Notes: generated by a model from the letters alone, not told the origin. A stretch of DNA of 64,000 nucleotides from Aureimonas frigidaquae (GCF_001463905.1 NZ_BBWR01000002.1:62001-126000), one strand, 5' to 3'. Shown: positions 8,553 through 16,260, numbered from the stretch's first letter. Numbers and translations are program-made.

Positions 8553-8867
8553 TCAGACCCTCGCCGCTGTATGGAGTTCGATACCTTCGCGCCGGCCCAA
8601 CTCTCGCACATCGTGGATGTTGTGCTCCCGGCCTTCGTACATCACGCGGTCGTCGGTCTTCACCTCAAGCCAGCGAATGCGAAACACGACGCGGCGCTCG
8701 TTCTGGACTGCGGACTGCGCGAAGAACTCCCGGCCACTCTCCTGCTTGACGTTCGCCCATACGGTTGCGACGGGAGCCCATCCACGGATCTCGTTTCCAT
8801 ATCCGTCGTCTCCGGTGATCTGCTCCCGCTCTATGACGATCTGCCTGTCGAGGTCTCCGGCGCGCAT
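8553..8867 (-). CDS. phage head closure protein (head-tail adaptor)
   Basis: 104-residue protein of the SPP1 gp16 / HK97 gp7-like head-closure family: it begins MRAGDLDRQIVIER and continues with a beta-barrel pattern (VWANVKQESGREFF, VVFRIRWLEV, IHDVRELGRREGIEL). It plugs the connector after packaging and offers the tail docking surface. The ATG at 8867 is preferred to the GTG at 8882 because GGAG sits at the right distance and the gene then begins just after the upstream stop. Confidence 0.88.
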   Translation of the reverse strand: MRAGDLDRQIVIEREQITGDDGYGNEIRGWAPVATVWANVKQESGREFFAQSAVQNERRVVFRIRWLEVKTDDRVMYEGREHNIHDVRELGRREGIELHTAARV

Positions 8868-8869
8868 GG

Positions 8870-9427
8870 TCAGAAGCTCCACTTACGGTAGGGAGCGATC
8901 AGGTCCTCGTAGGCCTGCGGGGTTTCTGATAGCGAGATAGCCGAGGCGGTGACGCTCTCCCGGTGTTCATAGAGATGCGCGACGTGCATGGTGATGGCGG
9001 TGCGGATTGGCTCGGGCACATCGTCGGGGGCTTCGCCGAAGCCAGCCACAAATGTGACGACGCGTTCGCCAGCATGGTTTAGATACCAGGAGCCGGTCGA
9101 CGCGGGCCGGATGACGGTGCCATCCAAGTCGCGGAGGCGATGCACCGTGTAATCCGCTGGGATCAAGCCGGTTATGGATGATACGGCGGAAACCGGGGCC
9201 AAGGGGATTTCGATTTCCCTCGACACACGATCCGTTGTGTAGGCCCATGTCTGCGTCAGGAGGCATCGACCGATCTTACCGTAGGGGCCATCGAGGCGCT
9301 GGGTGGCCGTCTTCATGAGACGTTCGATCAGTTCGTCTTCGGCAAACCCTGTCACGCGCAGGTGGGCCTTCACCTCGTCGAGGTCGACAGGCAGGCCACG
9401 GGGTGCGGTGACAAGGGAAAGCGACAT
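8870..9427 (-). CDS. head-tail connector protein (gp6-like)
   Basis: 185 residues of the gp6-like connector family. The N-terminal helical part (PVDLDEVKAHLRVTGFAEDELIER) is typical, followed by a beta domain and a C-terminal helix ending YEDLIAPYRKWSF. In HK97-like particles it forms a ring below the portal. It lies between the capsid module and the head-closure gene, which is the usual order. Confidence 0.92.
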   Translation of the reverse strand: MSLSLVTAPRGLPVDLDEVKAHLRVTGFAEDELIERLMKTATQRLDGPYGKIGRCLLTQTWAYTTDRVSREIEIPLAPVSAVSSITGLIPADYTVHRLRDLDGTVIRPASTGSWYLNHAGERVVTFVAGFGEAPDDVPEPIRTAITMHVAHLYEHRESVTASAISLSETPQAYEDLIAPYRKWSF

Positions 9428-9482
9428 TATGCGTGTCCTTCGCTACGGCAGGTAGCCGGCGCCCGGAGGCGCCAGCGCTTTG

Positions 9483-9659
9483 TCAGGCTTCGTCGATGGG
9501 CTCGGCAGCGTGATCGAAGCGGTGGACATCGCCATCACGGGTGCGGACGAAAGTTGCGCCACCTTCTTCCGTCACGGTCACACCACCCTTGGTTCTCCGC
9601 AGCTCCGTCACGAATGCGTCGACGGACTGGTCCGTGGTCTTCGCAGGTTTGCGGGCCAT
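9483..9659 (-). CDS. 58-residue small structural-module protein
   Basis: Short frame with an ATG at 9659 that overlaps the capsid stop (TGATG) and a TGA at 9483-9485. The sequence begins MARKPAKTTDQS and ends EPIDEA, with a beta-rich centre (GGVTVTEEGGATFVRTRDG). Coupling to the capsid gene, protein-like composition and an otherwise unexplained 230-bp gap support it. Small genes in this spot in HK97-like modules are sometimes head decoration or assembly proteins, but there is no similarity to claim that. Confidence 0.65.
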   Translation of the reverse strand: MARKPAKTTDQSVDAFVTELRRTKGGVTVTEEGGATFVRTRDGDVHRFDHAAEPIDEA

Positions 9660-10804
9660 CAGGCGACACCGCGCAGGACTGCGATGGCTTCCGGCATGAC
9701 CGCTGCTCCACCGACCCGGCGGCGGGCGCGGATCTTGACGATGCCATTGTCTGCCCCCGTGTAGTCGTCACGCATGGTCTGGATGCCGATGCGATCGACG
9801 ATCTGGTAGCCAGTCTGGAAGTCACCGAAGGCAACCGGGAAGCTGCCGGTGGCGAGGTCCGGCATATCGACCATCTCGACGACGGGCCGACCAAGGAGGG
9901 AAGCCGGTGCTCCCTCGGTAAGACCGGGCTGCCAGATGAACGCGCCGTTCGTGTCCTTCAGCCCGCGGATGCTGGCGAGGGTCTTGCGGTTCAGCACCCA
10001 GGAGGCGCGCCGCGCATACTCGGTCGGCAGTGCGTAGAAGAGCGCCATTAGGGCATCTACGAAATTCGAGCCGTCAGCTTCGACATCCACCGCCTGATAT
10101 TCGGCAGCATCTGCAAGGAAGCCCAGCGGCTTGCCGTTCCCATCGCCATTGACGAAGGCTGCGGCCTCCATCTTGGCAAACTCGCGGGCGATGTGGTTTC
10201 GCAGGAAGGCCTCTAGGTCGACGAAGCTGTCTTCGAGGAGCTGCTGCGAGACCGGGACGATCACCGCCTGCTCGTGAACCTTGATCGTCTGCTGATCGAA
10301 GGTCGGCTCCGAGACCGGGCGCGGGCCGGTCTCCGTCACCCAGCCCGGCTGAACGTTAGACGCCAGCTTCGGGATCACCACCTCGGTCGTGCCGATCGAC
10401 ATGATGTTGGCGATCGTGCGCATCGGCGACTGTTCGCTGATGCCCTGAAGGATGCGGGTCGAAAATTCCGGGGCGACGACATAGCCGCCCGCCGGATTGG
10501 AGCCCATGTTCAGCGCCTTCTTCTCGACCTCGTCGAGGGCGTGGATGCCGGAGCGGAGGAAGCTTGCCAGGGCCTTCTTCTCGATCTCCTCGTCCTGCTT
10601 GACGGGACCGTCGCCAGCAGGGCGATTGGCCTTCGTCTCGAGCTTCCTCAGCCGCTCATCGAGCTTGGCGGTGTCGGACTTTGTCTCGACTTCCTTCAGC
10701 CGCTCATCGACGGTCTTCTGCAGATCTTCGAGGCTTTTCGTGACGATCTCGACGGGATCTCCATCGTCGCCCTTGAACTCAACAGGAGGCATGTGGCGGG
10801 TCAT
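9659..10804 (-). CDS. HK97-family major capsid protein
   Basis: 381 residues. The N-terminal delta scaffold (about 20-95) is a charged coiled coil (LEDLQKTVDERLKEVE). Just after it comes the usual maturation region before NMGSNPAGGYVVAPEF (about 99-114). The HK97-fold body follows, with the P-domain, a central strand run (VIPKLASNVQPGWVTE) and a C-terminal signature (YQIVDRIGIQTMRDDYTG). It is coupled to the protease by ATGA. The length is normal, so the particle gene looks intact. Confidence 0.96.
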   Translation of the reverse strand: MTRHMPPVEFKGDDGDPVEIVTKSLEDLQKTVDERLKEVETKSDTAKLDERLRKLETKANRPAGDGPVKQDEEIEKKALASFLRSGIHALDEVEKKALNMGSNPAGGYVVAPEFSTRILQGISEQSPMRTIANIMSIGTTEVVIPKLASNVQPGWVTETGPRPVSEPTFDQQTIKVHEQAVIVPVSQQLLEDSFVDLEAFLRNHIAREFAKMEAAAFVNGDGNGKPLGFLADAAEYQAVDVEADGSNFVDALMALFYALPTEYARRASWVLNRKTLASIRGLKDTNGAFIWQPGLTEGAPASLLGRPVVEMVDMPDLATGSFPVAFGDFQTGYQIVDRIGIQTMRDDYTGADNGIVKIRARRRVGGAAVMPEAIAVLRGVA

Positions 10805-11307
10805 GTGCGTAGTCCTTTCATCGCCTGGGAGGCGCGGTTGATGGCCTCGGCGATGCCTTGGGCCGCGTCGAAGGATTTGGAGTGGGTGATCCGTGCATCC
10901 GGGTGCGAAGGCTCACGGACGATCGAGACCTCGACGAGCTCGATTGCGGAAAGGATGCGGTTGCGTCCGCTACGGGTGGAGCCACGGTCGCGAAAGCCGA
11001 TGGACAGGCCATTGAGGCGGCCGGTCAGGATCTGCGAACGCACGCCGCGTGCCTGCATGGACTTGAGGTCCAATCGGCCCTTCACGTGCAGCCCATCGTC
11101 ACGCTCTTCGATCGAGGTCCATAGGCCGATCAAGGCGTCGGTGTCGTGGTTGCGAAGCATCGGAAGCTCTGTCACCGGCAGGCGAAGCGCACCTTTGCGG
11201 ATGATGTCACCGGCCCGGTCCGGGGTGGCATACGGCCAGGCGATGCCCTCGATCGTCCCATCCTCGTCGACGGCAAGCTGCTTGGTCTGGATATCAAGGC
11301 GATCCAT
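10801..11307 (-). CDS. HK97-family prohead protease
   Basis: 168-residue serine protease (U35-like) that removes the capsid delta domain. Motifs seen are the N-terminal GTIEGIAWPYATPDRAGDII, catalytic His in MLRNHDTDALIGLW and catalytic Ser in LNGLSIGF, followed by the LVEVSIVREPSHPDA strand typical of the family. It lies between portal and capsid with overlaps on both sides (TGATG and ATGA). Confidence 0.95.
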   Translation of the reverse strand: MDRLDIQTKQLAVDEDGTIEGIAWPYATPDRAGDIIRKGALRLPVTELPMLRNHDTDALIGLWTSIEERDDGLHVKGRLDLKSMQARGVRSQILTGRLNGLSIGFRDRGSTRSGRNRILSAIELVEVSIVREPSHPDARITHSKSFDAAQGIAEAINRASQAMKGLRT

Positions 11308-12503
11308 CAGGCGTTTCCCTCGACGGGTGGTGTGCCGGCGCCGTTCGGATTGATGTGCGGGTTATCGTATGTGTCGCCGCCGAACCGAGGCGGCAGGCCA
11401 AGCCAGTCGCGACCCTCGTTCGGGTTCAGGACACGCGAGGCGATCAGTCCGTTGATGGCAGTGGCGCGGGCGGTCAGGTCGACGGCGGTGAAGTCGTCGC
11501 GGTCGAAGCGGATGCGGTGGCTTCCACGTTCCTCCGCGGTGAAAAGCGCCCGGCGCATAGCCCCCTCCAAGGGGCGAAGCCAGAACTCCAGTCCCGCAAG
11601 CCATTCCTTCTGCGCCGACTCCATGTTCGCCCAAGTCTGGCGCTCGAAATCGTAGAGCGCGCTGGGCGGCACTCGGAAGTGGCGGCCGATCTCCAGAATG
11701 GCAAACTGCCACGTAGCAATGGTTTCACTGTCCACGCTATTGAAGGCCAGAGGGGTCCAGTCGCCATTCTCTTCGAGAACTGCCGTTCGACCGGAGTTAC
11801 CGGCACCACCATGAGCGGCTTCCCAGCTCGCCTTGATGCGTGGCGCTGTATCGGCTCCGAGCTTGCCAGGAAACTTCAGGATGCCGGAAGGACGGGCACC
11901 GCGGGCGAACAGACTGCCGACATGGCGTTCCAGCTTGGCGGCTACGCCGATAGCGCCTGATGCGAGGGACAGGGGGCAACGTGTGAAGGGGCCGCGAAGG
12001 TGGATCACCTCGCCAAGGGACACTTCCCGGTTGCCGATTTTGTAGGTTGGCTCCTGCCGGCCATCGCTCGAATAGTCGACCGTGAATGACCCTTGCGCGT
12101 AGTGGACGATCTCGACCGGAGAGCCGTCACGCTTGTTCACCCAGGCAAGCCCACCCTCGTTCTGTGTCAGCGCGGAAGTAACGAGGTCGCGGATCAGGGA
12201 GTAGGTGTCGCTCCAGTCGTTCGGAGCATCGGCCAGGAGCTGCGCAACAGGATGATCGTCTGCCGACACCCAGCCGTCGCTTCCACGTCGCTCGACCATC
12301 AGGCCCAGGGAGGCGATCGAGCCGGAGATGAGGGATATTGCGGAAGCGACGGCGGGAACTTCGAGGGCTTGTCGGCCGGTCACGGCATAATCCGTAACGG
12401 CACCGCCACCAAACAACTCGAAAAGCCAATCCGCCGGCACGGAAGTGCCAGAGGGGGCTTTCGTTTCTACTGGTTCAGGGTGATAGAAGAGTGGCCAGCG
12501 CAT
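11307..12503 (-). CDS. HK97-family portal protein
   Basis: 398-residue portal of the HK97 family: ALEVPAVASAISLISGSIASL near the start, the wing/stem region LNSVDSETIATWQFAILEIGRHFRVPP and the C-terminal FRVPPSALYDFERQTWANME and GRDWLGLPPR signatures. It forms the dodecameric DNA gate. The ATG at 12503 is used. A TTG at 12512 is possible and neither has a strong ribosome binding site. It heads the structural run, and the divergent accessory gene at 12586 separates it from the early genes. Confidence 0.93.
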   Translation of the reverse strand: MRWPLFYHPEPVETKAPSGTSVPADWLFELFGGGAVTDYAVTGRQALEVPAVASAISLISGSIASLGLMVERRGSDGWVSADDHPVAQLLADAPNDWSDTYSLIRDLVTSALTQNEGGLAWVNKRDGSPVEIVHYAQGSFTVDYSSDGRQEPTYKIGNREVSLGEVIHLRGPFTRCPLSLASGAIGVAAKLERHVGSLFARGARPSGILKFPGKLGADTAPRIKASWEAAHGGAGNSGRTAVLEENGDWTPLAFNSVDSETIATWQFAILEIGRHFRVPPSALYDFERQTWANMESAQKEWLAGLEFWLRPLEGAMRRALFTAEERGSHRIRFDRDDFTAVDLTARATAINGLIASRVLNPNEGRDWLGLPPRFGGDTYDNPHINPNGAGTPPVEGNA

Positions 12504-12585
12504 GACAACCAATATGGAGTCATCATTCCCGCGCGTATCGTGGTTTAACCAAGGATTTCATGGGTTTAAGGGGTGATTGGCGCAG

Positions 12586-13116
12586 ATGCAATATAGTGAC
12601 GTAGTCTTCGAGTTAGTGAAGCTGCTCTTGCAGGCCGGTTTTGCCTTATTCGTCGCGTGGCGCGCGGTGCAGTGGGCCCTTGAAAGATACAAAGCTGAGA
12701 AGCACTGGGAACGACAATTGAGCGCCTATTCGGACATCGTATCTGCGCTTGGCACCTTGATGAACGTTCTGGCTGAGTGGGAAGATCAGGAAATGACCGG
12801 GCGAGGGCCAAGAGGTACCACAGACAGTGACCTTAGGAATTCGTACTGGTCTGCGCGCCGAAAGCTGGAGGAGGTACAGTCAGTCGCCATGCTGGTGCTG
12901 CCTAACGAGATGGCCTCGAAGATGAAGGAACTTGTCCAAGCTCTTGCTCGTGTAGACGACGGCAATCATCCTACGGCCTTCGATATGAGGGATGCGGAGT
13001 ATCGGTTGATTGAAGCAGCCCGTTCCGACTTTGTGGCTCACGGTCGGGTAGATCTTGGCATGGATCGTCACCTTCGCCCCCGTAAGAATTCCAATAGGTC
13101 CGCCTCGAAGGCATAG
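12586..13116 (+). CDS. single-pass membrane protein inserted in the element
   Basis: 176 residues. An N-terminal hydrophobic segment (about 12-28, ELVKLLLQAGFALFVAW) is followed by a basic, helical cytoplasmic part (ERYKAEKHWERQLSAY) and a helical domain. AAGGGG lies 11 bases before the ATG at 12586. A TTG at 12577 is the alternative start. It runs against all neighbours and overlaps the 3' end of the HTH gene by 49 bp. The layout, a membrane protein with its own transcription unit between early and structural modules, is typical of exclusion or defence cargo, but no family is recognised. Confidence 0.6.
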   Translation: MQYSDVVFELVKLLLQAGFALFVAWRAVQWALERYKAEKHWERQLSAYSDIVSALGTLMNVLAEWEDQEMTGRGPRGTTDSDLRNSYWSARRKLEEVQSVAMLVLPNEMASKMKELVQALARVDDGNHPTAFDMRDAEYRLIEAARSDFVAHGRVDLGMDRHLRPRKNSNRSASKA

Positions 13117-13265
13117 TATCGACCGCCCATCTCCTTCACAGGCGTTCCTGGCTGCTTAGCCAAAGTGTCCCGGACGAAGTCAGGCCCGACGCCGATCCGT
13201 TTTGCTATACCGCCCAAGGTCCAGATAATCCGATCCTGTTTCCGGTTGGTTTCAACGGTGCTCAT
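13068..13265 (-). CDS. small helix-turn-helix DNA-binding protein
   Basis: 65 residues beginning MSTVETNRKQDR. An AlpA-type HTH is visible (TLGGIAKRIGVGPDFVRDTLAK), then a wing-like GRYYAFEADLLEFLRG. The start at 13265 is chosen for the AAAGGAC site in front of it. A longer frame to 13379 lacks a site. It is the last gene of the early run and may control the structural genes or assist packaging. Confidence 0.75.
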   Translation of the reverse strand: MSTVETNRKQDRIIWTLGGIAKRIGVGPDFVRDTLAKQPGTPVKEMGGRYYAFEADLLEFLRGRR

Positions 13266-13533
13266 GTGCCTGTCCTTTCTCGCAGAACATGTCTTCCCCG
13301 CCAGCATGGAGGCGGGAATGATGCCGCCGACATAGCCATCGGACGGTGAGCGGCTTGGAATAGTCGTCATGGTGCGCATCGACGATCCGGCTGCCGCATA
13401 CCTCGCATGGACCCTTGACCAGCTTGCCCTGCGTCAGAGCCTTCTGGACTGCGACGTGGGACAGATAGCGGTCGGGGTTCGCCCGCCGCCAGTTGGCCTG
13501 CCTCGTGTCGGTCTTGAGCTTCAGTTCCGTCAT
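13252..13533 (-). CDS. small zinc-finger/HNH-like phage protein
   Basis: 93 residues from the ATG at 13533, with a strong GGAGGGG site and an ATGA overlap with the gene before it. A zinc module is clear: CEVCGS, then DAHHDDYSKPLTVRWLCRRHHSRLH. This His-Cys arrangement is common in small phage proteins related to HNH/recombination endonuclease VII folds. The basic N-terminus (RQANWRRANPDRY) fits nucleic-acid binding. Substrate and role are unknown. Confidence 0.8.
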   Translation of the reverse strand: MTELKLKTDTRQANWRRANPDRYLSHVAVQKALTQGKLVKGPCEVCGSRIVDAHHDDYSKPLTVRWLCRRHHSRLHAGGEDMFCEKGQAHEHR

Positions 13534-13808
13534 GCTGCCCCTCCAGTCCCAGCCATGGAGATCCGGGTGACTTCCGCCTGCACGCAACAGGCAAAAGCGT
13601 TAACCTCAACTTCGATACGGTTTTCCGGCACGCCGGCCTTTTCCATCTGCCGCCATAGGCCTTCGACAGCCCGCTTCCAGTAATGGGCGGCTTCCCGATC
13701 CGTCCGACTGTTGACGATGCGATCCGCCGTGCGCCGTATATGGCCGACCCGCATTCGAGCCGGGAACGGGATGACGATGACGGTTGGCTGGAATAGATCA
13801 GGCTGCAT
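13530..13808 (-). CDS. DUF6074-like phage protein
   Basis: 92 residues. The core VIVIPFPARMRVGHIRRTADRI followed by a helical region (YWKRAVEGLWRQMEKAGVPE) and a C-terminal ACCVQAEVTRISM resembles the DUF6074 family found in rhizobial phages. The ATG at 13808 lies 9 bases from GGGAGG; the ATG at 13817 touches that site and is unlikely. It is coupled to the next gene by ATGA and overlaps the replication-type gene by 11 bp. Confidence 0.7.
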   Translation of the reverse strand: MQPDLFQPTVIVIPFPARMRVGHIRRTADRIVNSRTDREAAHYWKRAVEGLWRQMEKAGVPENRIEVEVNAFACCVQAEVTRISMAGTGGAA

Positions 13809-14394
13809 CAGAAACATCCTCCCGACCGCCCACCCCAGATGGTAAATTACTTATGCACCGATTATCGGGACAATTGAGGCTCGATTTCGGGTCAAAACCG
13901 TCCCGATTTTCATGACACCTGTCCCGATTTTCGGTGCACCCTGTCCCGATTTCCGTGACGGTCTGTCCCGATTTTCGGTGCGGGGTTTTTTTCTTGGTCG
14001 GGGGTGGCGTCCAGCCACGATAGTCTCGCGTCGGCTGCTCGCCCATGTATCCCAGCTCGGTCAAACGCCAGAACGTCGCCATGGCGTTTCCATCAATTCC
14101 GAGATGGGCGGCTTGGGTGATGCGCAGGAAGCCATGTTCCTGCAACTCCCGAAACCATACCTCGGTAGATGATCTGGACGCGCCCATATCAGCCGCGGCG
14201 CGGCGGACGCCGAGATAGATGCGACCGTTGTTCCTACCGTTGTAGTAGCTCTTGACCACGATGTAGAGGCACCTCGCCCCGTAGGACAGCGCCTTCCATG
14301 CCGGCTCCTGCATCGTCGGTTTCAGCACCGAAACGAAGGGCTGATTAGGGGCCGCGTCCCAGGCTTCCTTGACTGCCTTGCTTTTCCTGCTCAT
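13798..14394 (-). CDS. replication-type winged-helix protein carrying internal iteron-like repeats
   Basis: 198 residues. The N-terminal 130 residues form a winged helix (FVSVLKPTMQEPAWKALSYG, RRAAADMGASRSSTEVWFRELQEHGFL, then TFWRLTELGYMG), a fold shared by phage replication initiators and regulators. The C-terminal third is low-complexity and encoded by the repeated DNA at 13859-13975. An ATGA overlap joins it to the gene before. A role as origin-binding initiator comparable to lambda O is inferred from fold, position and internal repeats. A transcriptional regulator is the alternative. Confidence 0.7.
   Translation of the reverse strand: MSRKSKAVKEAWDAAPNQPFVSVLKPTMQEPAWKALSYGARCLYIVVKSYYNGRNNGRIYLGVRRAAADMGASRSSTEVWFRELQEHGFLRITQAAHLGIDGNAMATFWRLTELGYMGEQPTRDYRGWTPPPTKKKTPHRKSGQTVTEIGTGCTENRDRCHENRDGFDPKSSLNCPDNRCISNLPSGVGGREDVSDAA
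13859..13975. repeat. iteron-like repeats, candidate replication origin
   Basis: GTCCCGATT occurs at 13900, 13921, 13943 and 13965, so the copies are 21, 22 and 22 bp apart (two helical turns), and an inverted GTCCCGAT lies at 13864-13871. The wider unit is about 18 bp (CTGTCCCGATTTTCGGTG with variations). On the coding strand the same core is read in three different frames (KSGQ, EIGT, ENRD, ENRD). Conservation therefore follows the DNA and not the protein. Confidence 0.7.
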
Positions 14395-14807
14395 CGGGCC
14401 TTTGCCCCTCTATTCTGTTGCCCCTCCAGTAGGATGAGCTTGGGCGCAATGTTCCTGCGGCGATATTCTGCCAGCCGGCCCTCTAACTCGTCCGGATCGA
14501 TCCCTTGAAACTGTTCCTCACGGCGATGATTGACCTTCACATCAATACGCCACTCGTCGGGGCGTAGGTCGCCAGTGCGGACCCAGTAGTATTCGACGGT
14601 GGTGATGACCGGGGCGAGGCGGACGCGCCGCCCCTCCTTTGCGTTGGCGATCCTGGCGGCGTTGTCGGCACCGATCAGGCGCCTAGCAATGCGCTGGTCA
14701 TCCTCGCTCAAAACCGAGTGGCCAATTCGGCGACTTGATACGGCGAACAGCTTGGCCCGCATGCGGCGTTCCAGCTCGGACAGGTCTTCATCGTCGAGAT
14801 TGGTCAA
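14391..14807 (-). CDS. hypothetical early phage protein
   Basis: 138 residues from a TTG start at 14807, preceded by GGGAGG and overlapping the upstream stop as TTGA. An ATGA overlap joins it to the replication-type gene. The N-terminus is charged (DDEDLSELERRMRAKLFA). The middle has a beta-like stretch (RRVRLAPVITTVEYYWVR) and the C-terminus is helical. No family was recognised. Confidence 0.65.
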   Translation of the reverse strand: MTNLDDEDLSELERRMRAKLFAVSSRRIGHSVLSEDDQRIARRLIGADNAARIANAKEGRRVRLAPVITTVEYYWVRTGDLRPDEWRIDVKVNHRREEQFQGIDPDELEGRLAEYRRRNIAPKLILLEGQQNRGAKAR

Positions 14808-14977
14808 TGGGACCTCCCGCGGATGAGCTGCGCCTCGCGGATTGCCACAACGGCATCCACGGCGCTGAGTTTGAACTTCTGCCGGATGGCGGGCACCACG
14901 GGGTGCGGCGCCTCCTTCTGCGCGGCAAGCCAAAGGGCTGCCTTCTGAACCTGTGTGTTGCTGAGCTTGTCCGTCAT
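14804..14977 (-). CDS. 57-residue early phage protein
   Basis: Begins MTDKLSNTQVQKA; the ATG at 14977 overlaps the upstream stop (ATGA). It is helical with a possible HTH (PAIRQKFKLSAVDAVVAIREAQL), consistent with a small DNA-binding protein. No known family. It is part of the overlapping early chain. Confidence 0.6.
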   Translation of the reverse strand: MTDKLSNTQVQKAALWLAAQKEAPHPVVPAIRQKFKLSAVDAVVAIREAQLIRGRSH

Positions 14978-15093
14978 TCGGCGATCTCCGGGGTGATCCA
15001 CTCGATAGCGACCATGCAGAGCCCCACGATCAGCAGGAGCGGTGCGACCAGAACGGCACGGATGAACAAGGGGACGGGAGGGACGCGGGTCAT
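14974..15093 (-). CDS. 39-residue single-TM peptide
   Basis: Very short gene beginning MTRVPPVPLF and running to PEIAE, with one hydrophobic span (AVLVAPLLLIVGLCMVAIEW, about 14-33). The ATG at 15093 and the stop at 14974 are both in ATGA overlaps with neighbours, and this is the main evidence that it is real. Its role is unknown. A small membrane peptide in the early region could act on the envelope or on another phage. Confidence 0.55.
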   Translation of the reverse strand: MTRVPPVPLFIRAVLVAPLLLIVGLCMVAIEWITPEIAE

Positions 15094-15293
15094 GCGCGGC
15101 CTCCCTTGTCGTAGAAGGCTTCCTCGTAGGACTTCGCGATGCGGTCCATGATCGAATGGAGCTTGCCGGTCAGAAGGCAGACAGCGTTGTGCCGGTCTTT
15201 GTCCAGCGTATCCTGACAGAGGTAGTCGTTGATGATTAGGGCGAGGCACTGCCCGTCATAGATATCCTGCTCGCGCTCCTGGAAGCTTCTCAT
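15090..15293 (-). CDS. hypothetical early phage protein
   Basis: 67 residues, all-helical (MRSFQEREQDIYDGQCLALIINDYL...SIMDRIAKSYEEAFYDKGG), with ATGA overlaps on both sides. No family is recognised. The composition and coupling make it a likely real early gene. Confidence 0.6.
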   Translation of the reverse strand: MRSFQEREQDIYDGQCLALIINDYLCQDTLDKDRHNAVCLLTGKLHSIMDRIAKSYEEAFYDKGGRA

Positions 15294-15841
15294 GGCCGGC
15301 CTCCCATACGGGTCGCGACCGACAAGCCGAAGCTGAAGGGTTCGGAGAACGCGGGCGCAAAGTTTGCGCTTGCGTTACCTTTCTTCGATCGAGCTTTAGA
15401 CCGGGCTTCTGCCGCAACGTTTTCACAGACTGCCTGCTGATGCCCTCGGTCATCCTTGGACTGAAAGTGCTGGTAGACCGCCAGCTGCTCGTGCACCTCG
15501 TGCAAGGCTTCTTCATCGCCTATGCCATCTTCGGCAGGGTCCAGTTCCCGGTCGGTGTCGAAGGTCTGGCCCATGCGCTGGCCTTCATTCGTCCAGCCAA
15601 TTTCCGGCTCGTCGTCGGAGCTGTCGCCCTCGCGCTCATCGTAGCCATCGTTCTCGATGTCAGCGCCGTCTTCCAGGTCACAATCGCCGTCGAGGTCGTC
15701 CAGCAGCTGGATAAGCGCCTCGATATGGGCCTCGACCTCGGCACGGCGGCGCCGGCCAGCCGCGGTTTCCCGACGCTTGCGCCCAGGTTTCCGTTTCGTT
15801 CCTGTTGCAACTTTATCCACAGTAGTGCTATTTACGGGCAT
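15290..15841 (-). CDS. acidic early phage protein
   Basis: 183 residues (ATG at 15841; an ATG at 15847 is equally possible). It has a basic N-terminus (KRKPGRKRRETAAGRRRRAE), then a helix (HIEALIQLLDDLDGD), then a strongly acidic middle (about 60-115) and a basic Ala/Ser tail. A charge-segregated protein of this type could bind DNA or mimic it. Similar proteins of unknown role occur in rhizobial phages. It is coupled to the next gene by ATGA. Confidence 0.65.
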   Translation of the reverse strand: MPVNSTTVDKVATGTKRKPGRKRRETAAGRRRRAEVEAHIEALIQLLDDLDGDCDLEDGADIENDGYDEREGDSSDDEPEIGWTNEGQRMGQTFDTDRELDPAEDGIGDEEALHEVHEQLAVYQHFQSKDDRGHQQAVCENVAAEARSKARSKKGNASANFAPAFSEPFSFGLSVATRMGGRP

Positions 15842-15935
15842 GTTCATACCTCGACTTTGACTGGGTTGGGTTTGAAATCGGGTCCGGAGAGGTTGCCGCC
15901 TCTACCGGGCCTTTCTTTTTCCGGAAGACGTTCAC
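15828..15935 (-). CDS. 35-residue early peptide
   Basis: GTG start at 15935, seven bases after a perfect AGGAGG. The sequence begins NVFRKKKGPVEAA after the start and ends YEHARK. The stop lies inside the start of the acidic gene, as with the other coupled early genes. The longer frame back to 16019 uses a TTG without a site. The strong ribosome binding site is the main support. Confidence 0.45.
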   Translation of the reverse strand: MNVFRKKKGPVEAATSPDPISNPTQSKSRYEHARK

Positions 15936-16053
15936 AGGATCGTCCTCCTGTCTTGCTGACGGCGGATGATTGATCCTGCCTGCCGCTGATCTTTCCTGAG
16001 CCTTCGTCGAAACCGCCAAACCCAGATCCGATAGCGGATGTGGGTCAGCCAGA

Positions 16054-16260
16054 TCATGCGGCGATACCGAAGGCAGTTCTCAGGCCAAGCTGCTGTGCGA
16101 CTTGAGAGACTGGAACGACCATGCGCCGCCCGATTTTGATCGTCGGGATATCGCCGCGACGTGCTGCCTCGTAGGCACCGTTTCGTTCCAGACCGTAAAA
16201 AACTTTCCCTGCGTCCGGCACCGAAATGGTCGCCCGCTCCAACGCTTCCTGTATGGTCAT
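16054..16260 (-). CDS. AlpA/excisionase-like DNA-binding protein
   Basis: 68 residues. A MerR-type HTH with wing is clear: ISVPDAGKVF, RNGAYEAARRGDIPTIKIGRRMVVPV. This is the small excisionase/AlpA class that directs excision or activates early genes in satellites and prophages. AAAGGGAC lies before the ATG. It is the first leftward gene and divergent from the RHH regulator across a 100-bp region with two palindromes. Confidence 0.85.
   Translation of the reverse strand: MTIQEALERATISVPDAGKVFYGLERNGAYEAARRGDIPTIKIGRRMVVPVSQVAQQLGLRTAFGIAA

Noticed and set aside
2417-12503. Gene transfer agent cluster
   Set aside because: A portal-protease-capsid order also occurs in rhizobial GTAs, but this block has an integrase, att repeats, HNH-TerS-TerL and a replication gene, and lacks the GTA tail and baseplate genes.
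13859-13975. CRISPR array
   Set aside because: The repeats are short and imperfect, spaced at 21-22 bp with no unique spacers, and lie within a coding region.
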